Source: Arthrobacter sp. StoSoilA2 (lineage in GTDB: Bacteria > Actinomycetota > Actinomycetes > Actinomycetales > Micrococcaceae). Taken from it: 64,000 nucleotides of DNA. Both the position numbers and the translations under genes were made by a program. A model generated the notes under the pieces. The model worked only from the letters and a program-made list of their open reading frames with translations. It was not told the origin of the DNA and did no database searches. Below are positions 8,923 through 17,588 of the stretch, one piece after another (position 1 is the stretch's first letter; each line of letters begins with the position of its first letter). The stretch is from assembly GCF_019977195.1 (NCBI RefSeq), contig NZ_AP024643.1, positions 1,364,001 through 1,428,000 on the forward strand, given 5' to 3'.

Positions 8923-10224
8923 ATGACGCGTAAATCTGTCCGTCGCATGCGAAAGTCAGTAGCAGTTTTGGCTGCCGTCAGCCTGTTGGGGCTCACCGTG
9001 GCATGCTCCAGCCCCTCATCCAACCAGTCCGGGGACGGGCCCGTGGAAATACGGTTCTCGTGGTGGGGCAATGCCACCCGCGCCGAACTGACCAACCAGG
9101 CCATCAAGGAGTTCGAGGCCGCCAACCCCAACATCAAGGTCAAGCCGGAGTATGGCGACATTGGAGGCTACTTCGACAAGCTGGCAACCCAGGTGGCAGC
9201 CAACGACGCCCCCGATGTCATCACCATGGGAGGTGCCTACCCGGCCGAGTATGCAAACCGCGGCGCCCTGCTGGATCTGTCCAAGGTGGAGGGCTCACTC
9301 GACCTCTCCAAAATGGATCAGGGAGCCCTTGAAAACGGCCAGGTCAAGGGCAAGCAGTACGGCATCTCAACCGGTGCCAACGCTTTGGCCATCGTGGTGA
9401 ACCCCGCTGTTTTCCAGGCGGCAGGCGTTTCCCTGCCGGATGACAACACGTGGTCATGGGATGACTTCGCAAAGACCGCAGAGGACATCACGGCCAACAG
9501 CCCCAAGGGAACGTACGGTACAGCCACAGTCCTCACGCATGACTCGCTGGACGCTTTCGCCCGTCAGCGGGGCAAGTCTCTTTACACAGAAGACGGCCAG
9601 TTGGGACTGGACAAGGAAACCGTGCAGGACTACTTCGATTTCTCGCTCAAGCTCAGCGAGTCAGGCGCGGCCCCCAGCGCTTCGGAGACGGTAGAAAAGC
9701 TCAACGTCAGCACTGAGCAGACACTTATGGGCATGGGGCAGGCCGGCATGATGCTCACCTGGACGAACTCCCTGACCGCACTGAGCAAAGCCTCCGGCGC
9801 TGAGCTGAAGTTGCTGAAACTGCCCGGGGAGACGCCCACGCCCGGCATCTGGCTGCAGTCTTCGCAGTTTTACACCATCTCAGCCCGCAGCAAGCACGCG
9901 GATGCCGCTGCCAAGCTGGTCAATTTCCTCGTGAACAATGAGGCCGCAGCAAAAATCATCCAGAGCGACCGTGGCGTACCCAGCAACTCCGGCATGCGTA
10001 CGGCCATCCAGGATCTGCTGACGCCGCAGGGCAAGGCAGAGGCCGCCTATATCGACCAGATCGGCAAGATGGATTTCGCGCCCACCTTTATTGGTCCCAC
10101 GGGCTCCACGGCAGTCTCCGAGATCACGGCGCGCATCAACACCGAAGTCCTCTTCAAGCGGCTGACGCCGGAGAAAGCCGCCGAGCAGTGGCTTAATGAG
10201 AGCAAAGCGGCCATCGGCAAATAG
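8923..10224 (+). CDS. Extracellular solute-binding lipoprotein (family 1, sugar type)
   Basis: 433 residues starting at the ATG at 8923, with GAAGGAAG upstream. A basic N-terminus and hydrophobic stretch lead to the lipobox LTVAC with lipidation at Cys28. The mature part has the family 1 pattern: VEIRFSWWGN, AIKEFEAANPNIKVKPEYGD, DAPDVITMGGAYPAEYANRG. Such proteins deliver oligosaccharides to MalF/MalG-type permeases. No permease or ATPase gene lies next to it: the next gene is an alpha/beta hydrolase on the other strand. It must use components encoded elsewhere or be a stand-alone receptor. Confidence 0.92.
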   Translation: MTRKSVRRMRKSVAVLAAVSLLGLTVACSSPSSNQSGDGPVEIRFSWWGNATRAELTNQAIKEFEAANPNIKVKPEYGDIGGYFDKLATQVAANDAPDVITMGGAYPAEYANRGALLDLSKVEGSLDLSKMDQGALENGQVKGKQYGISTGANALAIVVNPAVFQAAGVSLPDDNTWSWDDFAKTAEDITANSPKGTYGTATVLTHDSLDAFARQRGKSLYTEDGQLGLDKETVQDYFDFSLKLSESGAAPSASETVEKLNVSTEQTLMGMGQAGMMLTWTNSLTALSKASGAELKLLKLPGETPTPGIWLQSSQFYTISARSKHADAAAKLVNFLVNNEAAAKIIQSDRGVPSNSGMRTAIQDLLTPQGKAEAAYIDQIGKMDFAPTFIGPTGSTAVSEITARINTEVLFKRLTPEKAAEQWLNESKAAIGK

Positions 10225-10231
10225 GGAACAC

Positions 10232-10294
10232 CAACGCGGGGTCACTTAGGGCCCATCCGGAGGGGGATTATGGGCCCTAAGTGACCCCGCGTTG
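10232..10294. repeat. REP-like palindrome, family A, copy 2
   Basis: Arms 10232-10256 and 10270-10294, 25 bp perfect, around the same 13-base loop as at 6514-6576. Compared with copy 1 the bases at 10249 and 10277 are G and C where copy 1 has C and G, so pairing is kept. It lies between convergent genes. Confidence 0.95.
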
Positions 10295-10300
10295 CTTTAA

Positions 10301-11077
10301 TCAGTGGGCGTCCCGGACTTCCAAGTAGGGATCAGCCCAGGCGCTGATGATCCGTGCCACCCGGGCGGCTTGTCCTTTGCCCGTCAGGAGGTGCTCGCTG
10401 CCCTCCAGGGAAATGAAGCTGCGGGGATGCCGCGCTGTCCGGAAGATTTCGCTGGCGTTGTCGATGCCCACGGTGTTGTCAGTGGGGGAGTGCATCACCA
10501 GCAAAGGCTTATGGAGTGTGCGGATGCAGTCGCGCAGGTCGGCGCGTTCCACGTCCTCCACAAAGTGCCGGCGGATTTCCATGGGCCTGCCGCCCAGGTC
10601 AACCACGGCGCTGCCGTCGCGCAGGATGGAGTCAATTTCGGCGTCGAACATGTGCTCGACGTGCTTTGGCTCGTAAGGTGCGCCCACGGTCACAACGGCA
10701 TTGAGGCCGGGAATGTCGCGTGCAGCAGCCAGCACCGCGGCGCCACCGAAGGAGTGGCCCACCAGCAAGGAGATCCCCCTGCCCTGCTCCCGCATGAAGT
10801 TGGCAGCGAGGATGGTGTCAGCCACTTTGACGCTGAACGAGCCTGCGGACCATTCCCCGGCAGAGCCGCCCAGGCCAAGGTTGTCGAACCGGAGCATGCC
10901 CACACCCTGCTCCGCGAGCCCTTTGCAGATCCGGGAAGCAGCGGGGCTGTCCTTGCCCAGGGTCAGGCCGTGCGAGTACACGCCCCAGCCGCGGAGAGGG
11001 CCCTCAGGCACGTCTACAATGCCAGCGAGGGCATCACCCGTACTTCCAGTGAAAGTGATCTTCTCAGGGCGTGACAC
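10301..11077 (-). CDS. Alpha/beta hydrolase
   Basis: 258 residues of the alpha/beta hydrolase fold. The nucleophile elbow GHSFGG places the catalytic Ser at 109; an Asp in HSPTDNTVGI (near 215) and His in GSEHLL (near 238) complete a likely triad. No signal peptide. From memory, close relatives in many bacteria are fused to an OsmC domain at the C-terminus; here the protein stops after the hydrolase domain. The substrate is unknown. It is separated from the sdh genes by a strong terminator. Confidence 0.85.
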   Translation of the reverse strand: MSRPEKITFTGSTGDALAGIVDVPEGPLRGWGVYSHGLTLGKDSPAASRICKGLAEQGVGMLRFDNLGLGGSAGEWSAGSFSVKVADTILAANFMREQGRGISLLVGHSFGGAAVLAAARDIPGLNAVVTVGAPYEPKHVEHMFDAEIDSILRDGSAVVDLGGRPMEIRRHFVEDVERADLRDCIRTLHKPLLVMHSPTDNTVGIDNASEIFRTARHPRSFISLEGSEHLLTGKGQAARVARIISAWADPYLEVRDAH

Positions 11078-11131
11078 GCTGGACTCCTTGCTTTTGCACT
11101 ATCGGGCCGGAGCCGGACTGGTGAAGTGATT

Positions 11132-11181
11132 AACGACGACGGCGCCACTCACCAACAGGGGTGGGCGGCGCCGTCGTCGTT
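11132..11181 (-). terminator. Terminator of the sdh operon
   Basis: Perfect 15-bp stem, arms 11132-11146 and 11167-11181 (AACGACGACGGCGCC and its complement), with a 20-base loop, 24 bases beyond the sdhB stop on the minus strand. No long T tract follows on the minus strand. Confidence 0.8.
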
Positions 11182-11204
11182 TGGTTCCTAGGGGGACCGG
11201 CGAA

Positions 11205-11987
11205 CTAGATCTTGCGGGCCAGGATGGCCTGCTTGACCTCGGCGATTGCCTGGGTCACCTGAATGCCGCGGGGGCATGCTTCCGAGCAGTTGAAGGTGGT
11301 GCGGCAACGCCACACGCCTTCTTTGTCGTTCAGGATTTCCAGGCGCATGTCGCCGGCGTCATCACGGGAATCGAAGATGAAGCGGTGTGCGTTGACGATT
11401 GCGGCCGGACCAAAGTACTGGCCGTCGGTCCAGAAGACCGGGCAGGACGAGGTGCAGGCAGCACAGAGGATGCACTTGGTGGTGTCGTCAAAGCGCTCAC
11501 GGTCTTCAACGGACTGCAGGCGTTCCTTGGTGGGCTCGTGGCCCTTGTTGATCAGGAACGGCATGACTTCGCGGAACGACTGGAAGAAGGGTTCCATGTC
11601 CACGATCAGGTCCTTCTCCACGGGGAGGCCCTTGATCGGCTCGACCGTGATGGGCTTGGTGGTGTCCAGGTCCTTCAGCAGCGTCTTGCAGGCGAGGCGG
11701 TTACGGCCGTTGATGCGCATGGCATCCGAACCACAAACACCGTGTGCGCAGGAGCGGCGGAAGGAAACGCTGCCGTCGATCTCCCACTTGACCTTGTGGA
11801 GGGCATCCAGAACGCGGTCCGTGCCATACATGGTCAGCTTGTAGTCGTCCCAGCGGGCTTCTTCCGAGATTTCGGGATCGTACCGGCGGACGCGCAGGGT
11901 GATGTGGAAAGTGGGGATTTCACCGTCGCCGGCAACACTCGCCGGAAGCTCGATCTTGGAAGCGGGCTCTGCCATTTCGGTAGTCAT
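11205..11987 (-). CDS. sdhB: Succinate dehydrogenase iron-sulfur subunit
   Basis: 260 residues. Passes electrons from the flavoprotein to the membrane quinone site through three Fe-S clusters. Cluster ligands are visible: CAHGVCGSDAM at 80-90 plus a later Cys for [2Fe-2S], CILCAACTSSCPVFW for [4Fe-4S], and CRTTFNCSEACPRGI for [3Fe-4S]. It is the last gene of sdhCDAB; its ATG overlaps the sdhA stop by one base, giving translational coupling. Confidence 0.97.
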   Translation of the reverse strand: MTTEMAEPASKIELPASVAGDGEIPTFHITLRVRRYDPEISEEARWDDYKLTMYGTDRVLDALHKVKWEIDGSVSFRRSCAHGVCGSDAMRINGRNRLACKTLLKDLDTTKPITVEPIKGLPVEKDLIVDMEPFFQSFREVMPFLINKGHEPTKERLQSVEDRERFDDTTKCILCAACTSSCPVFWTDGQYFGPAAIVNAHRFIFDSRDDAGDMRLEILNDKEGVWRCRTTFNCSEACPRGIQVTQAIAEVKQAILARKI

Positions 11988-13786
11988 TAGTACTTACGCT
12001 CCATCGGCTCGTAACGGGTGAAGACAACGGGCTTGGTCTCCAAACGGATGCCCGCAACGGATTCGGCCGACGAGTCGACAGTAACGGAGGAGTCCAGGTA
12101 AGCCATGGAGTGCTTCATGAACTTTTCGTCGTCGCGGTCCGGGAAGTCCTCGCGGTAGTGGCCGCCGCGCGACTCTTCACGGTGCAGTGCACCGACGGTC
12201 ATGACCTTGGCCATGTCCAGGAGGAAGCCCAGTTCCACGGCTTCCAGCAGGTCCAGGTTGAAGCGCTTGCCCTTGTCCTGGACGGTGACGTTCTTGTACC
12301 GCTCTTCGAACGAGGCGATGTCGCTGAGCACCTTTTCCAGGGATTCCTTGGTGCGGAACACCTGCATGTTCGCGTCCATGGTGTCCTGCAGTTCCTTGCG
12401 GATCTGGGCAACACGCTCGGTGCCGCTGCCGTTAAGCAGGCCGTCAAGGATGCCCCGCGTCATGGCCTCCGGGTCCTCGGGCAGCTCGACGAAGTCGGCC
12501 GTCTTGGAGTACTCGGCGGCCGCGATGCCGGCGCGCTTGCCGAAGACGTTGATGTCCAGGAGCGAGTTGGTGCCCAGACGGTTGGAGCCGTGGACGGATA
12601 CGCAAGCAACTTCACCGGCTGCGTAGAGGCCCGGAACGATCGTGTCGTTGTCCTGGAGGACTTCGGTGGTGATGTTCGTGGGAATGCCGCCCATTGCGTA
12701 GTGCGCGGTGGGGAACACCGGAACCGGGTCCGTGAACGGTTCCACACCAAGGTAGGTGCGGGCGAACTCGGTGATGTCCGGAAGCTTGGCCTCGATGTGG
12801 GCAGGCTCAAGGTGGGTCAGGTCCAGGAGGACGTAGTCCTTGTTCGGACCACAACCACGGCCTTCACGCACTTCGTTCGCCATGGCGCGGGCCACGATGT
12901 CACGGGGTGCAAGGTCCTTGATGGTGGGGGCGTAACGCTCCATGAAGCGTTCACCCTCGGAGTTACGCAGGATGGCACCTTCACCACGTGCACCCTCGGT
13001 GAGGAGGATTCCCAGCCCTGCGAGGCCGGTCGGGTGGAACTGGAAGAATTCCATGTCTTCCAAGGGGATGCCACGGCGGAAGGCGATGCCCATGCCGTCG
13101 CCTGTCAGGGTGTGGGCGTTGGAGGTCGTCTTGAAGACCTTGCCTGCACCGCCGGAGGCGAACACTACGGACTTGGCCTGGAAAACGTGCAGTTCACCGG
13201 AAGCAAGATCGTAGGAGACTACGCCGGCGACACGCTTCTGCTTGTACGGGGTACCGTCTTCGCGTACTGCGTCTTCTTCGACGATCAGCAGGTCAAGGAC
13301 GTAGTACTCGTTGTAGAACTCAACGTTGTGCTTGACGCAGTTTTGGTACAGCGTCTGCAGGATCATGTGGCCCGTGCGGTCGGCAGCGTAGCAAGCACGG
13401 CGGACAGGAGCCTTGCCGTGGTCGCGGGTGTGGCCACCAAAGCGGCGCTGGTCGATCCGGCCTTCGGGCGTGCGGTTGAACGGCAGACCCATCTTCTCCA
13501 GGTCCAGCACGGCGTCGATGGCTTCCTTCGCCATGACCTCGGCTGCGTCCTGGTCAACCAGGTAGTCGCCACCCTTGATCGTGTCAAAGGTGTGCCACTC
13601 CCAGTTGTCTTCCTCGACGTTGGCCAGTGCTGCACACATGCCACCCTGGGCTGCACCGGTGTGCGAGCGGGTGGGGTAGAGCTTGGTCAGTACCGCTGTG
13701 CGTGCGCGCTGACCGGATTCGATCGCGGCGCGCATGCCGGCGCCACCTGCACCGACAATGACGACGTCGTACTTATGGACCTGCAT
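11987..13786 (-). CDS. sdhA: Succinate dehydrogenase flavoprotein subunit
   Basis: 599 residues from the ATG at 13786, the usual length; a TTG 21 bases further upstream would add seven unconserved residues. Oxidises succinate to fumarate with covalently bound FAD. Motifs: [14 protein letters not shown] dinucleotide fold, [10 protein letters not shown] with the FAD-linked His, [25 protein letters not shown], and the active-site [12 protein letters not shown] near the C-terminus. The soluble catalytic half is completed by the sdhB product. Confidence 0.97.
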   Translation of the reverse strand: MQVHKYDVVIVGAGGAGMRAAIESGQRARTAVLTKLYPTRSHTGAAQGGMCAALANVEEDNWEWHTFDTIKGGDYLVDQDAAEVMAKEAIDAVLDLEKMGLPFNRTPEGRIDQRRFGGHTRDHGKAPVRRACYAADRTGHMILQTLYQNCVKHNVEFYNEYYVLDLLIVEEDAVREDGTPYKQKRVAGVVSYDLASGELHVFQAKSVVFASGGAGKVFKTTSNAHTLTGDGMGIAFRRGIPLEDMEFFQFHPTGLAGLGILLTEGARGEGAILRNSEGERFMERYAPTIKDLAPRDIVARAMANEVREGRGCGPNKDYVLLDLTHLEPAHIEAKLPDITEFARTYLGVEPFTDPVPVFPTAHYAMGGIPTNITTEVLQDNDTIVPGLYAAGEVACVSVHGSNRLGTNSLLDINVFGKRAGIAAAEYSKTADFVELPEDPEAMTRGILDGLLNGSGTERVAQIRKELQDTMDANMQVFRTKESLEKVLSDIASFEERYKNVTVQDKGKRFNLDLLEAVELGFLLDMAKVMTVGALHREESRGGHYREDFPDRDDEKFMKHSMAYLDSSVTVDSSAESVAGIRLETKPVVFTRYEPMERKY

Positions 13787-13843
13787 ACCAGATGCTCTCT
13801 CTTTCAAAAATTCAGATGGTCGGCGGAGGCTGTTCCGCTAAGT

Positions 13844-13881
13844 CAGGCGCAACCGGTTCCCTGCGGGGCCGGCCGGCTGCG
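13844..13881 (-). other. Intercistronic stem-loop between sdhD and sdhA
   Basis: Arms 13844-13854 and 13871-13881 pair over 10 of 11 positions in the 106-base gap between sdhD and sdhA. There is no T tract, so it is more likely an mRNA stability or processing element than a terminator. Confidence 0.45.
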
Positions 13882-13892
13882 CCAGGAAGCCG

Positions 13893-14369
13893 CTACGGGG
13901 CCGGGCAGAAGCCGCCAGGCAGCTGAACGCCGTCGACGACGGGGCACGGGTTGAACGTGAAGATCACCAAGGTGCCGAGAATGATGATGACAGCCGTGGC
14001 TGCATAGAGGACTACCTTGAGCCAGAAGCGCGTGGAGTCCTTTTCCGCGTAGTCGTTGATGATGGTGCGGACGCCGTTGGTTCCGTGCAGCATGGCAAGC
14101 CAGAGCATCGCGAGGTCCCAGAACTGCCAGAAGGGATCTGCCCACTTACCGGCAACGAAACCGAAGTCGATGGCGTGGATACCCTCACCCACCAGCAGGT
14201 TCACGAAGAGGTGGCCGAAGATCAGCACCACCAGGACGATGCCGGAGAGGCGCATGAAGAGCCAGGCGATCATCTCGAAGTTGCCACGGCTGGAGCCGGT
14301 GCGGTTGTACTTCGGAGCAATCTTGCCCGAACCGATTTTTCCGCTGCGGGGGGATTCGATCGTCGTCAT
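13893..14369 (-). CDS. sdhD: Succinate dehydrogenase hydrophobic membrane anchor subunit
   Basis: 158 residues with three membrane helices (about 32-60, 85-103, 120-140). The motif MRLSGIVLVVLIFGHLFVN carries the conserved Arg-Ser and the haem-ligand-type His, and MLHGTNGVRTIINDY in helix two is typical of SdhD in Actinobacteria. It sits 3 bases after sdhC. Together the two anchors bind the quinone. The C-terminal tail with two Cys residues (NPCPVV, GGFCPAP) lies beyond the last helix. Confidence 0.92.
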   Translation of the reverse strand: MTTIESPRSGKIGSGKIAPKYNRTGSSRGNFEMIAWLFMRLSGIVLVVLIFGHLFVNLLVGEGIHAIDFGFVAGKWADPFWQFWDLAMLWLAMLHGTNGVRTIINDYAEKDSTRFWLKVVLYAATAVIIILGTLVIFTFNPCPVVDGVQLPGGFCPAP

Positions 14370-14372
14370 GGT

Positions 14373-14753
14373 TTAGTGGCCTCCCAGCGCGAGGGAAAGG
14401 TGGCGGATAGCGAAGCCGGCGAACGTAACGAGCCACAGCGCAAGCACGATCCACAGCATCTGGCGCTGGTACTTCGCGCCTTTCTTCCAGAAGTCGATGG
14501 CGATCACACGAAGGCCGTTGAAGGCGTGGAAGATGATCGCGGCGACCAGGCCCGTTTCACCCAGGGCCATGAGGGGGTTCTTGTAAGCACCAATGACGGC
14601 CGTGTAGGCCTCGGGGGACACGCGCACCAATGAGGTGTCCAACACATGGACCAACAAGAAGAAAAAGATCACTACACCGGTAATACGGTGTCCAACCCAG
14701 GACCACATGCCTTCACGGCCGCGGTACAAGGTGCCAGCTGGTTTTGTCGGCAC
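14373..14753 (-). CDS. sdhC: Succinate dehydrogenase cytochrome b556 subunit
   Basis: 126 residues from a GTG at 14753. Three hydrophobic helices; MWSWVGHRITGVVIFFFLLVHV contains the conserved His-Arg-x-Thr-Gly motif and a later haem-ligand His, and IIFHAFNGLRVIAIDF marks the second helix. First gene of the sdhCDAB operon. The upstream 264 bases, shared with the divergent manC gene, must hold the promoter. Confidence 0.93.
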   Translation of the reverse strand: MPTKPAGTLYRGREGMWSWVGHRITGVVIFFFLLVHVLDTSLVRVSPEAYTAVIGAYKNPLMALGETGLVAAIIFHAFNGLRVIAIDFWKKGAKYQRQMLWIVLALWLVTFAGFAIRHLSLALGGH

Positions 14754-15017
14754 TGATTAAACCTTCCTGCAACACAGCGGCGCTGGCATGGGATCCATGC
14801 GGGGGGAACGCCTGCTGCGAGAGCACTCGTAGCTCACGCCTAAATCTAGGCTTCGCTACCAGCTTATTCAATTTAGGACGCGCTTCTCTGGTTGTTAATT
14901 CCATGTTTCCTACCCGTATTTAGGCGATATTTCGGCGATTTCCCGTACTTCGTGAGACGAAGGCCACATGTGTGGAGGCCTGCGGGGCTTCGCAGCCGCG
15001 TCGGATAAAGTGTTGCG
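14754..15017. promoter_or_regulatory. Divergent promoter region between sdhC and manC
   Basis: 264 bases with no gene. The AT-richer stretch around 14840-14935 is the likely site of the sdh promoter on the minus strand. I could not pick out hexamers or an operator with confidence. Confidence 0.4.
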
Positions 15018-16151
15018 GTGAGTACAGAAGACGCGACATTCCCGGAATCTCCATTGAACCGCTTCCACGCGGTTATTCCGGCGGGCGGTGTGGGGACCCG
15101 GCTGTGGCCACTCTCGCGTGCCGCTGCGCCCAAGTTCCTCCACGACCTGACCGGCTCCGGCAGCACGTTGTTGAGGGCCACCTATGACCGCCTTGAGCCG
15201 CTGGCCGGTGACCGGGTGCTTGTTGTGACCGGCGAGGCACACCGTGCCGCTGTATGCCGGCAGCTCCCCGAGGTGAGCGATGACGAGCTGGTGCTCGAGA
15301 GCGAGCCCAAGGACTCCGGTGCTGCCATCGGATTGGCCGCCGCGATTCTCCACCGCCGTGACCCGGAGACCATCATGGGTTCGTTCGCCGCGGACCAGGT
15401 GATCAGCCCTGACGACCTCTTCCAGGAGACCGTGCGCGAGGCAATTTACACCGCTGCCACGGGCAAGATCGTCACGATCGGCATCAAGCCCACGCACCCC
15501 TCTACCGGCTTCGGCTACATCCGCTCCGGTGAAGCACTGAACGTGGAAGGCGCTCCGAACGCGCTTGCCGTGGCTGAGTTTGTTGAGAAGCCCAGCGAGG
15601 AAGTCGCGAAGAAATATGTAGAAGCAGGGGACTACGTCTGGAACGCAGGCATGTTCGTGGCTCCCGTAGCGCTCATGCTCCAGCACCTCGAAGCGAACCA
15701 GCCGGAGTTGTTCAAGGGCCTCCAGGAAATTGCCGAAGCCTGGGATACGCCACAGCGCGCTGAAGTTACCGCGCGTGTCTGGCCCACACTGCCCAAGATT
15801 GCGATCGACTACGCGGTTGCCGAGCCGGCAGCGGCAGCCGGCGATGTCGCCGTCGTGCCTGGTACTTTCCGCTGGGACGACGTTGGCGACTTTGCCGCGA
15901 TCGGCCGCCTGAACAATGCGGGCGACGTCGATGAAGTTACCGTTCTTGGCGAAGGTGCCCGGGTGTTTGCCGAGAATGCGAGCGGCGTGGTGGTGTCCGA
16001 TACCAAGCGCGTGATTGCCCTCATCGGCATCAAGGACGTGGTCATCGTGGACACGCCCGACGCACTCCTGGTGACTACCAAGGAACATGCCCAGTTGGTC
16101 AAGGGCACTGTCGACGCCCTGAAAGCCAGTGGCGATACGGACGTCCTGTAG
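15018..16151 (+). CDS. manC: Mannose-1-phosphate guanylyltransferase
   Basis: 377 residues, short form without the C-terminal isomerase domain. Makes GDP-mannose from GTP and mannose 1-phosphate for glycolipid and polysaccharide synthesis. The nucleotide-binding signature PAGGVGTRLWPLSR is at about 19-32; SFAADQVI and FVEKPSEE follow at family positions, and DYAVAEPA and FRWDDVGDF occur in the C-terminal half. The GTG at 15018 begins just before the conserved N-terminus. It has its own terminator. Confidence 0.93.
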   Translation: MSTEDATFPESPLNRFHAVIPAGGVGTRLWPLSRAAAPKFLHDLTGSGSTLLRATYDRLEPLAGDRVLVVTGEAHRAAVCRQLPEVSDDELVLESEPKDSGAAIGLAAAILHRRDPETIMGSFAADQVISPDDLFQETVREAIYTAATGKIVTIGIKPTHPSTGFGYIRSGEALNVEGAPNALAVAEFVEKPSEEVAKKYVEAGDYVWNAGMFVAPVALMLQHLEANQPELFKGLQEIAEAWDTPQRAEVTARVWPTLPKIAIDYAVAEPAAAAGDVAVVPGTFRWDDVGDFAAIGRLNNAGDVDEVTVLGEGARVFAENASGVVVSDTKRVIALIGIKDVVIVDTPDALLVTTKEHAQLVKGTVDALKASGDTDVL

Positions 16152-16168
16152 CAATCCCTTATACCGTG

Positions 16169-16225
16169 AGCCACCTCTTTGGTTGTCCTGCGCCTGAACG
16201 CAGCGTAACCAAGAGGTGGCTTTCG
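16169..16225 (+). terminator. Rho-independent terminator after manC
   Basis: Arms 16169-16184 and 16207-16221 (AGCCACCTCTTTGGTT against AACCAAGAGGTGGCT, one bulged T) with a 22-base loop, followed by TTCGTT. Confidence 0.8.
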
Positions 16226-16259
16226 TTCTTCGGAGGCCGCGGATGGCTAGAGTTGTGAC

Positions 16260-17465
16260 GTGCGCAATTACACGACTGAAACCGAGCCGACCCCCGTTGT
16301 AAGTCCGTGGGTGGATGAGCTGCTGCCTGGACTCATCGATTTCAGGCGGGACCTGCACGCGCACCCTGAACTTTCCTTCAAGGAATTCCGCACCACCGAC
16401 AAACTCGTGGAGCGGCTCGAAGCTGCAGGATTGCAGCCGCGCCGCCTTGAAGGAACCGGACTTACGGTTGACGTGGGCGAAGGCCCTATTGCCACTGCGC
16501 TGCGCGGTGACATCGACGCCTTGCCCATCATCGAGGAAACGGGTCTGCCGTTCGCTTCGAAGAACCACGGCGTCACGCACGCCTGCGGGCATGACGTCCA
16601 CACCACCACCATGCTCGGCATTGCCTTGGTGCTGCAGCGGATGCATAAGAACACCCCGCTGGGCGGGACTGTCCGCATTATCTTCCAGCCGGCCGAGGAG
16701 ACGATGCCCGGCGGTGCTTTGTCGTGCATCGAGCAGGGTGTGCTGGAGGGCGTTCCCCGGATCCTTGCGTTGCACTGTGATCCCAGGATCAACGTGGGCA
16801 AGATCGGCACCCGGATCGGGGCCATCACCTCGGCATCGGACACCATCAAGATCGAGCTCACGGGCCGGGGTGGCCATACATCCAGGCCGCACCTGACGGA
16901 AGACCTGGTCTTTGCCCTGGCGCAGATTGCGGTCAACGTACCCGCCGTGCTCTCCCGTCGCGTGGATGTCCGCAGCGGCGTGTCAGTGGTGTGGGGCCAG
17001 ATCTCAGCAGGTTCGGCACCCAACGCCATCCCGGGCACTGGCTACATGGCTGGCACCATGCGCTGCCTTGACCGCGATGCCTGGCACAGTGCCGGGGAGT
17101 TGCTGGACGACGTCGTGAAGCAGGTTGCCGCTCCTTACGGTGTGGACGTGCACCTGGAGCACACCCGTGGCGTTCCTCCCGTGGTCAACTCCGAGCATGA
17201 GACAGCCCTGATTGAAGCGGCGGCGCGAGCCGAACTCGGCGAGAACGCCGTCGTCCTGACACCCCAGTCCATGGGTGGCGAAGACTTTGCCTGGTTCCTG
17301 GCCGACCTCCCGGGAGCCATGATGCGGCTCGGCACCCACACGCCCGGCGGCGAGGAATATGACCTTCACCGTGGCGACTTCATCGTGGATGAACGCGCCC
17401 TTGGCTACGCCATCCGCGTCCTGACCGCAGCCGCCCTCCGCACCATTCGCGACCTCCAGGACTGA
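16260..17465 (+). CDS. M20D family amidohydrolase (hippurate hydrolase/aminoacylase type)
   Basis: 401 residues starting at GTG 16260. Two-metal peptidase-fold enzyme that hydrolyses N-acyl amino acids. Metal ligands are seen in HACGHDVHTT (about 106-115) and in QPAEETMPGGA; LHAHPELSF lies near the N-terminus and GGEDFAWFL near residue 340 is the usual C-terminal motif. The dimerisation lid lies between. No signal peptide. Exact substrate (hippurate, acyl amino acid, indole acetyl conjugate) cannot be chosen from sequence. Confidence 0.9.
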   Translation: MRNYTTETEPTPVVSPWVDELLPGLIDFRRDLHAHPELSFKEFRTTDKLVERLEAAGLQPRRLEGTGLTVDVGEGPIATALRGDIDALPIIEETGLPFASKNHGVTHACGHDVHTTTMLGIALVLQRMHKNTPLGGTVRIIFQPAEETMPGGALSCIEQGVLEGVPRILALHCDPRINVGKIGTRIGAITSASDTIKIELTGRGGHTSRPHLTEDLVFALAQIAVNVPAVLSRRVDVRSGVSVVWGQISAGSAPNAIPGTGYMAGTMRCLDRDAWHSAGELLDDVVKQVAAPYGVDVHLEHTRGVPPVVNSEHETALIEAAARAELGENAVVLTPQSMGGEDFAWFLADLPGAMMRLGTHTPGGEEYDLHRGDFIVDERALGYAIRVLTAAALRTIRDLQD

Positions 17466-17466
17466 C

Positions 17467-17533
17467 CCCAACTGAGTCGCAGTTAAGCGCGTTTTGAGCT
17501 CTCAAAACGCGCTCAACTGCGACTTACTTGGGT
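17467..17533. repeat. REP-like palindrome, family B, copy 1
   Basis: Core arms 17476-17498 and 17501-17523 pair over 23 positions with one mismatch (G-U in RNA), with an almost absent loop. The core GAGCGCGTTTTG...CAAAACGCGCTC and flanking GTCGCAG/CTGCGAC recur at 53552-53615. It lies between the amidohydrolase gene and ohrR. Confidence 0.9.
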
Positions 17534-17554
17534 ACCAGCACGGAAAGATGAGTT

Positions 17555-17575
17555 GTGCACAATTGAATTGTGCAC
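17555..17575. promoter_or_regulatory. Putative OhrR operator
   Basis: Perfect palindrome GTGCACAATT-G-AATTGTGCAC, centred on G17565 and 13 bases before the ohrR ATG. It contains the ACAATT-AATTGT core known for OhrR boxes (for example TACAATT/AATTGTA of Bacillus and Xanthomonas). Its place over the ohrR promoter suggests autorepression relieved by organic hydroperoxides. Confidence 0.8.
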
Positions 17576-17588
17576 TATCGTTTTGTTC

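Noticed and set aside
10304..11074. 256-codon frame exactly opposite the alpha/beta hydrolase
   Set aside because: Same extent as the real gene, low-complexity composition, no motifs.
12110..13954. 614-codon open frame antisense to sdhA
   Set aside because: It mirrors a strongly conserved sdhA gene; long antisense frames are common opposite GC-rich coding DNA and the translation has no recognisable domain.
14910..16892. 660-codon open frame antisense to manC and the amidohydrolase
   Set aside because: Runs across two recognised genes and their terminator and has no family resemblance.
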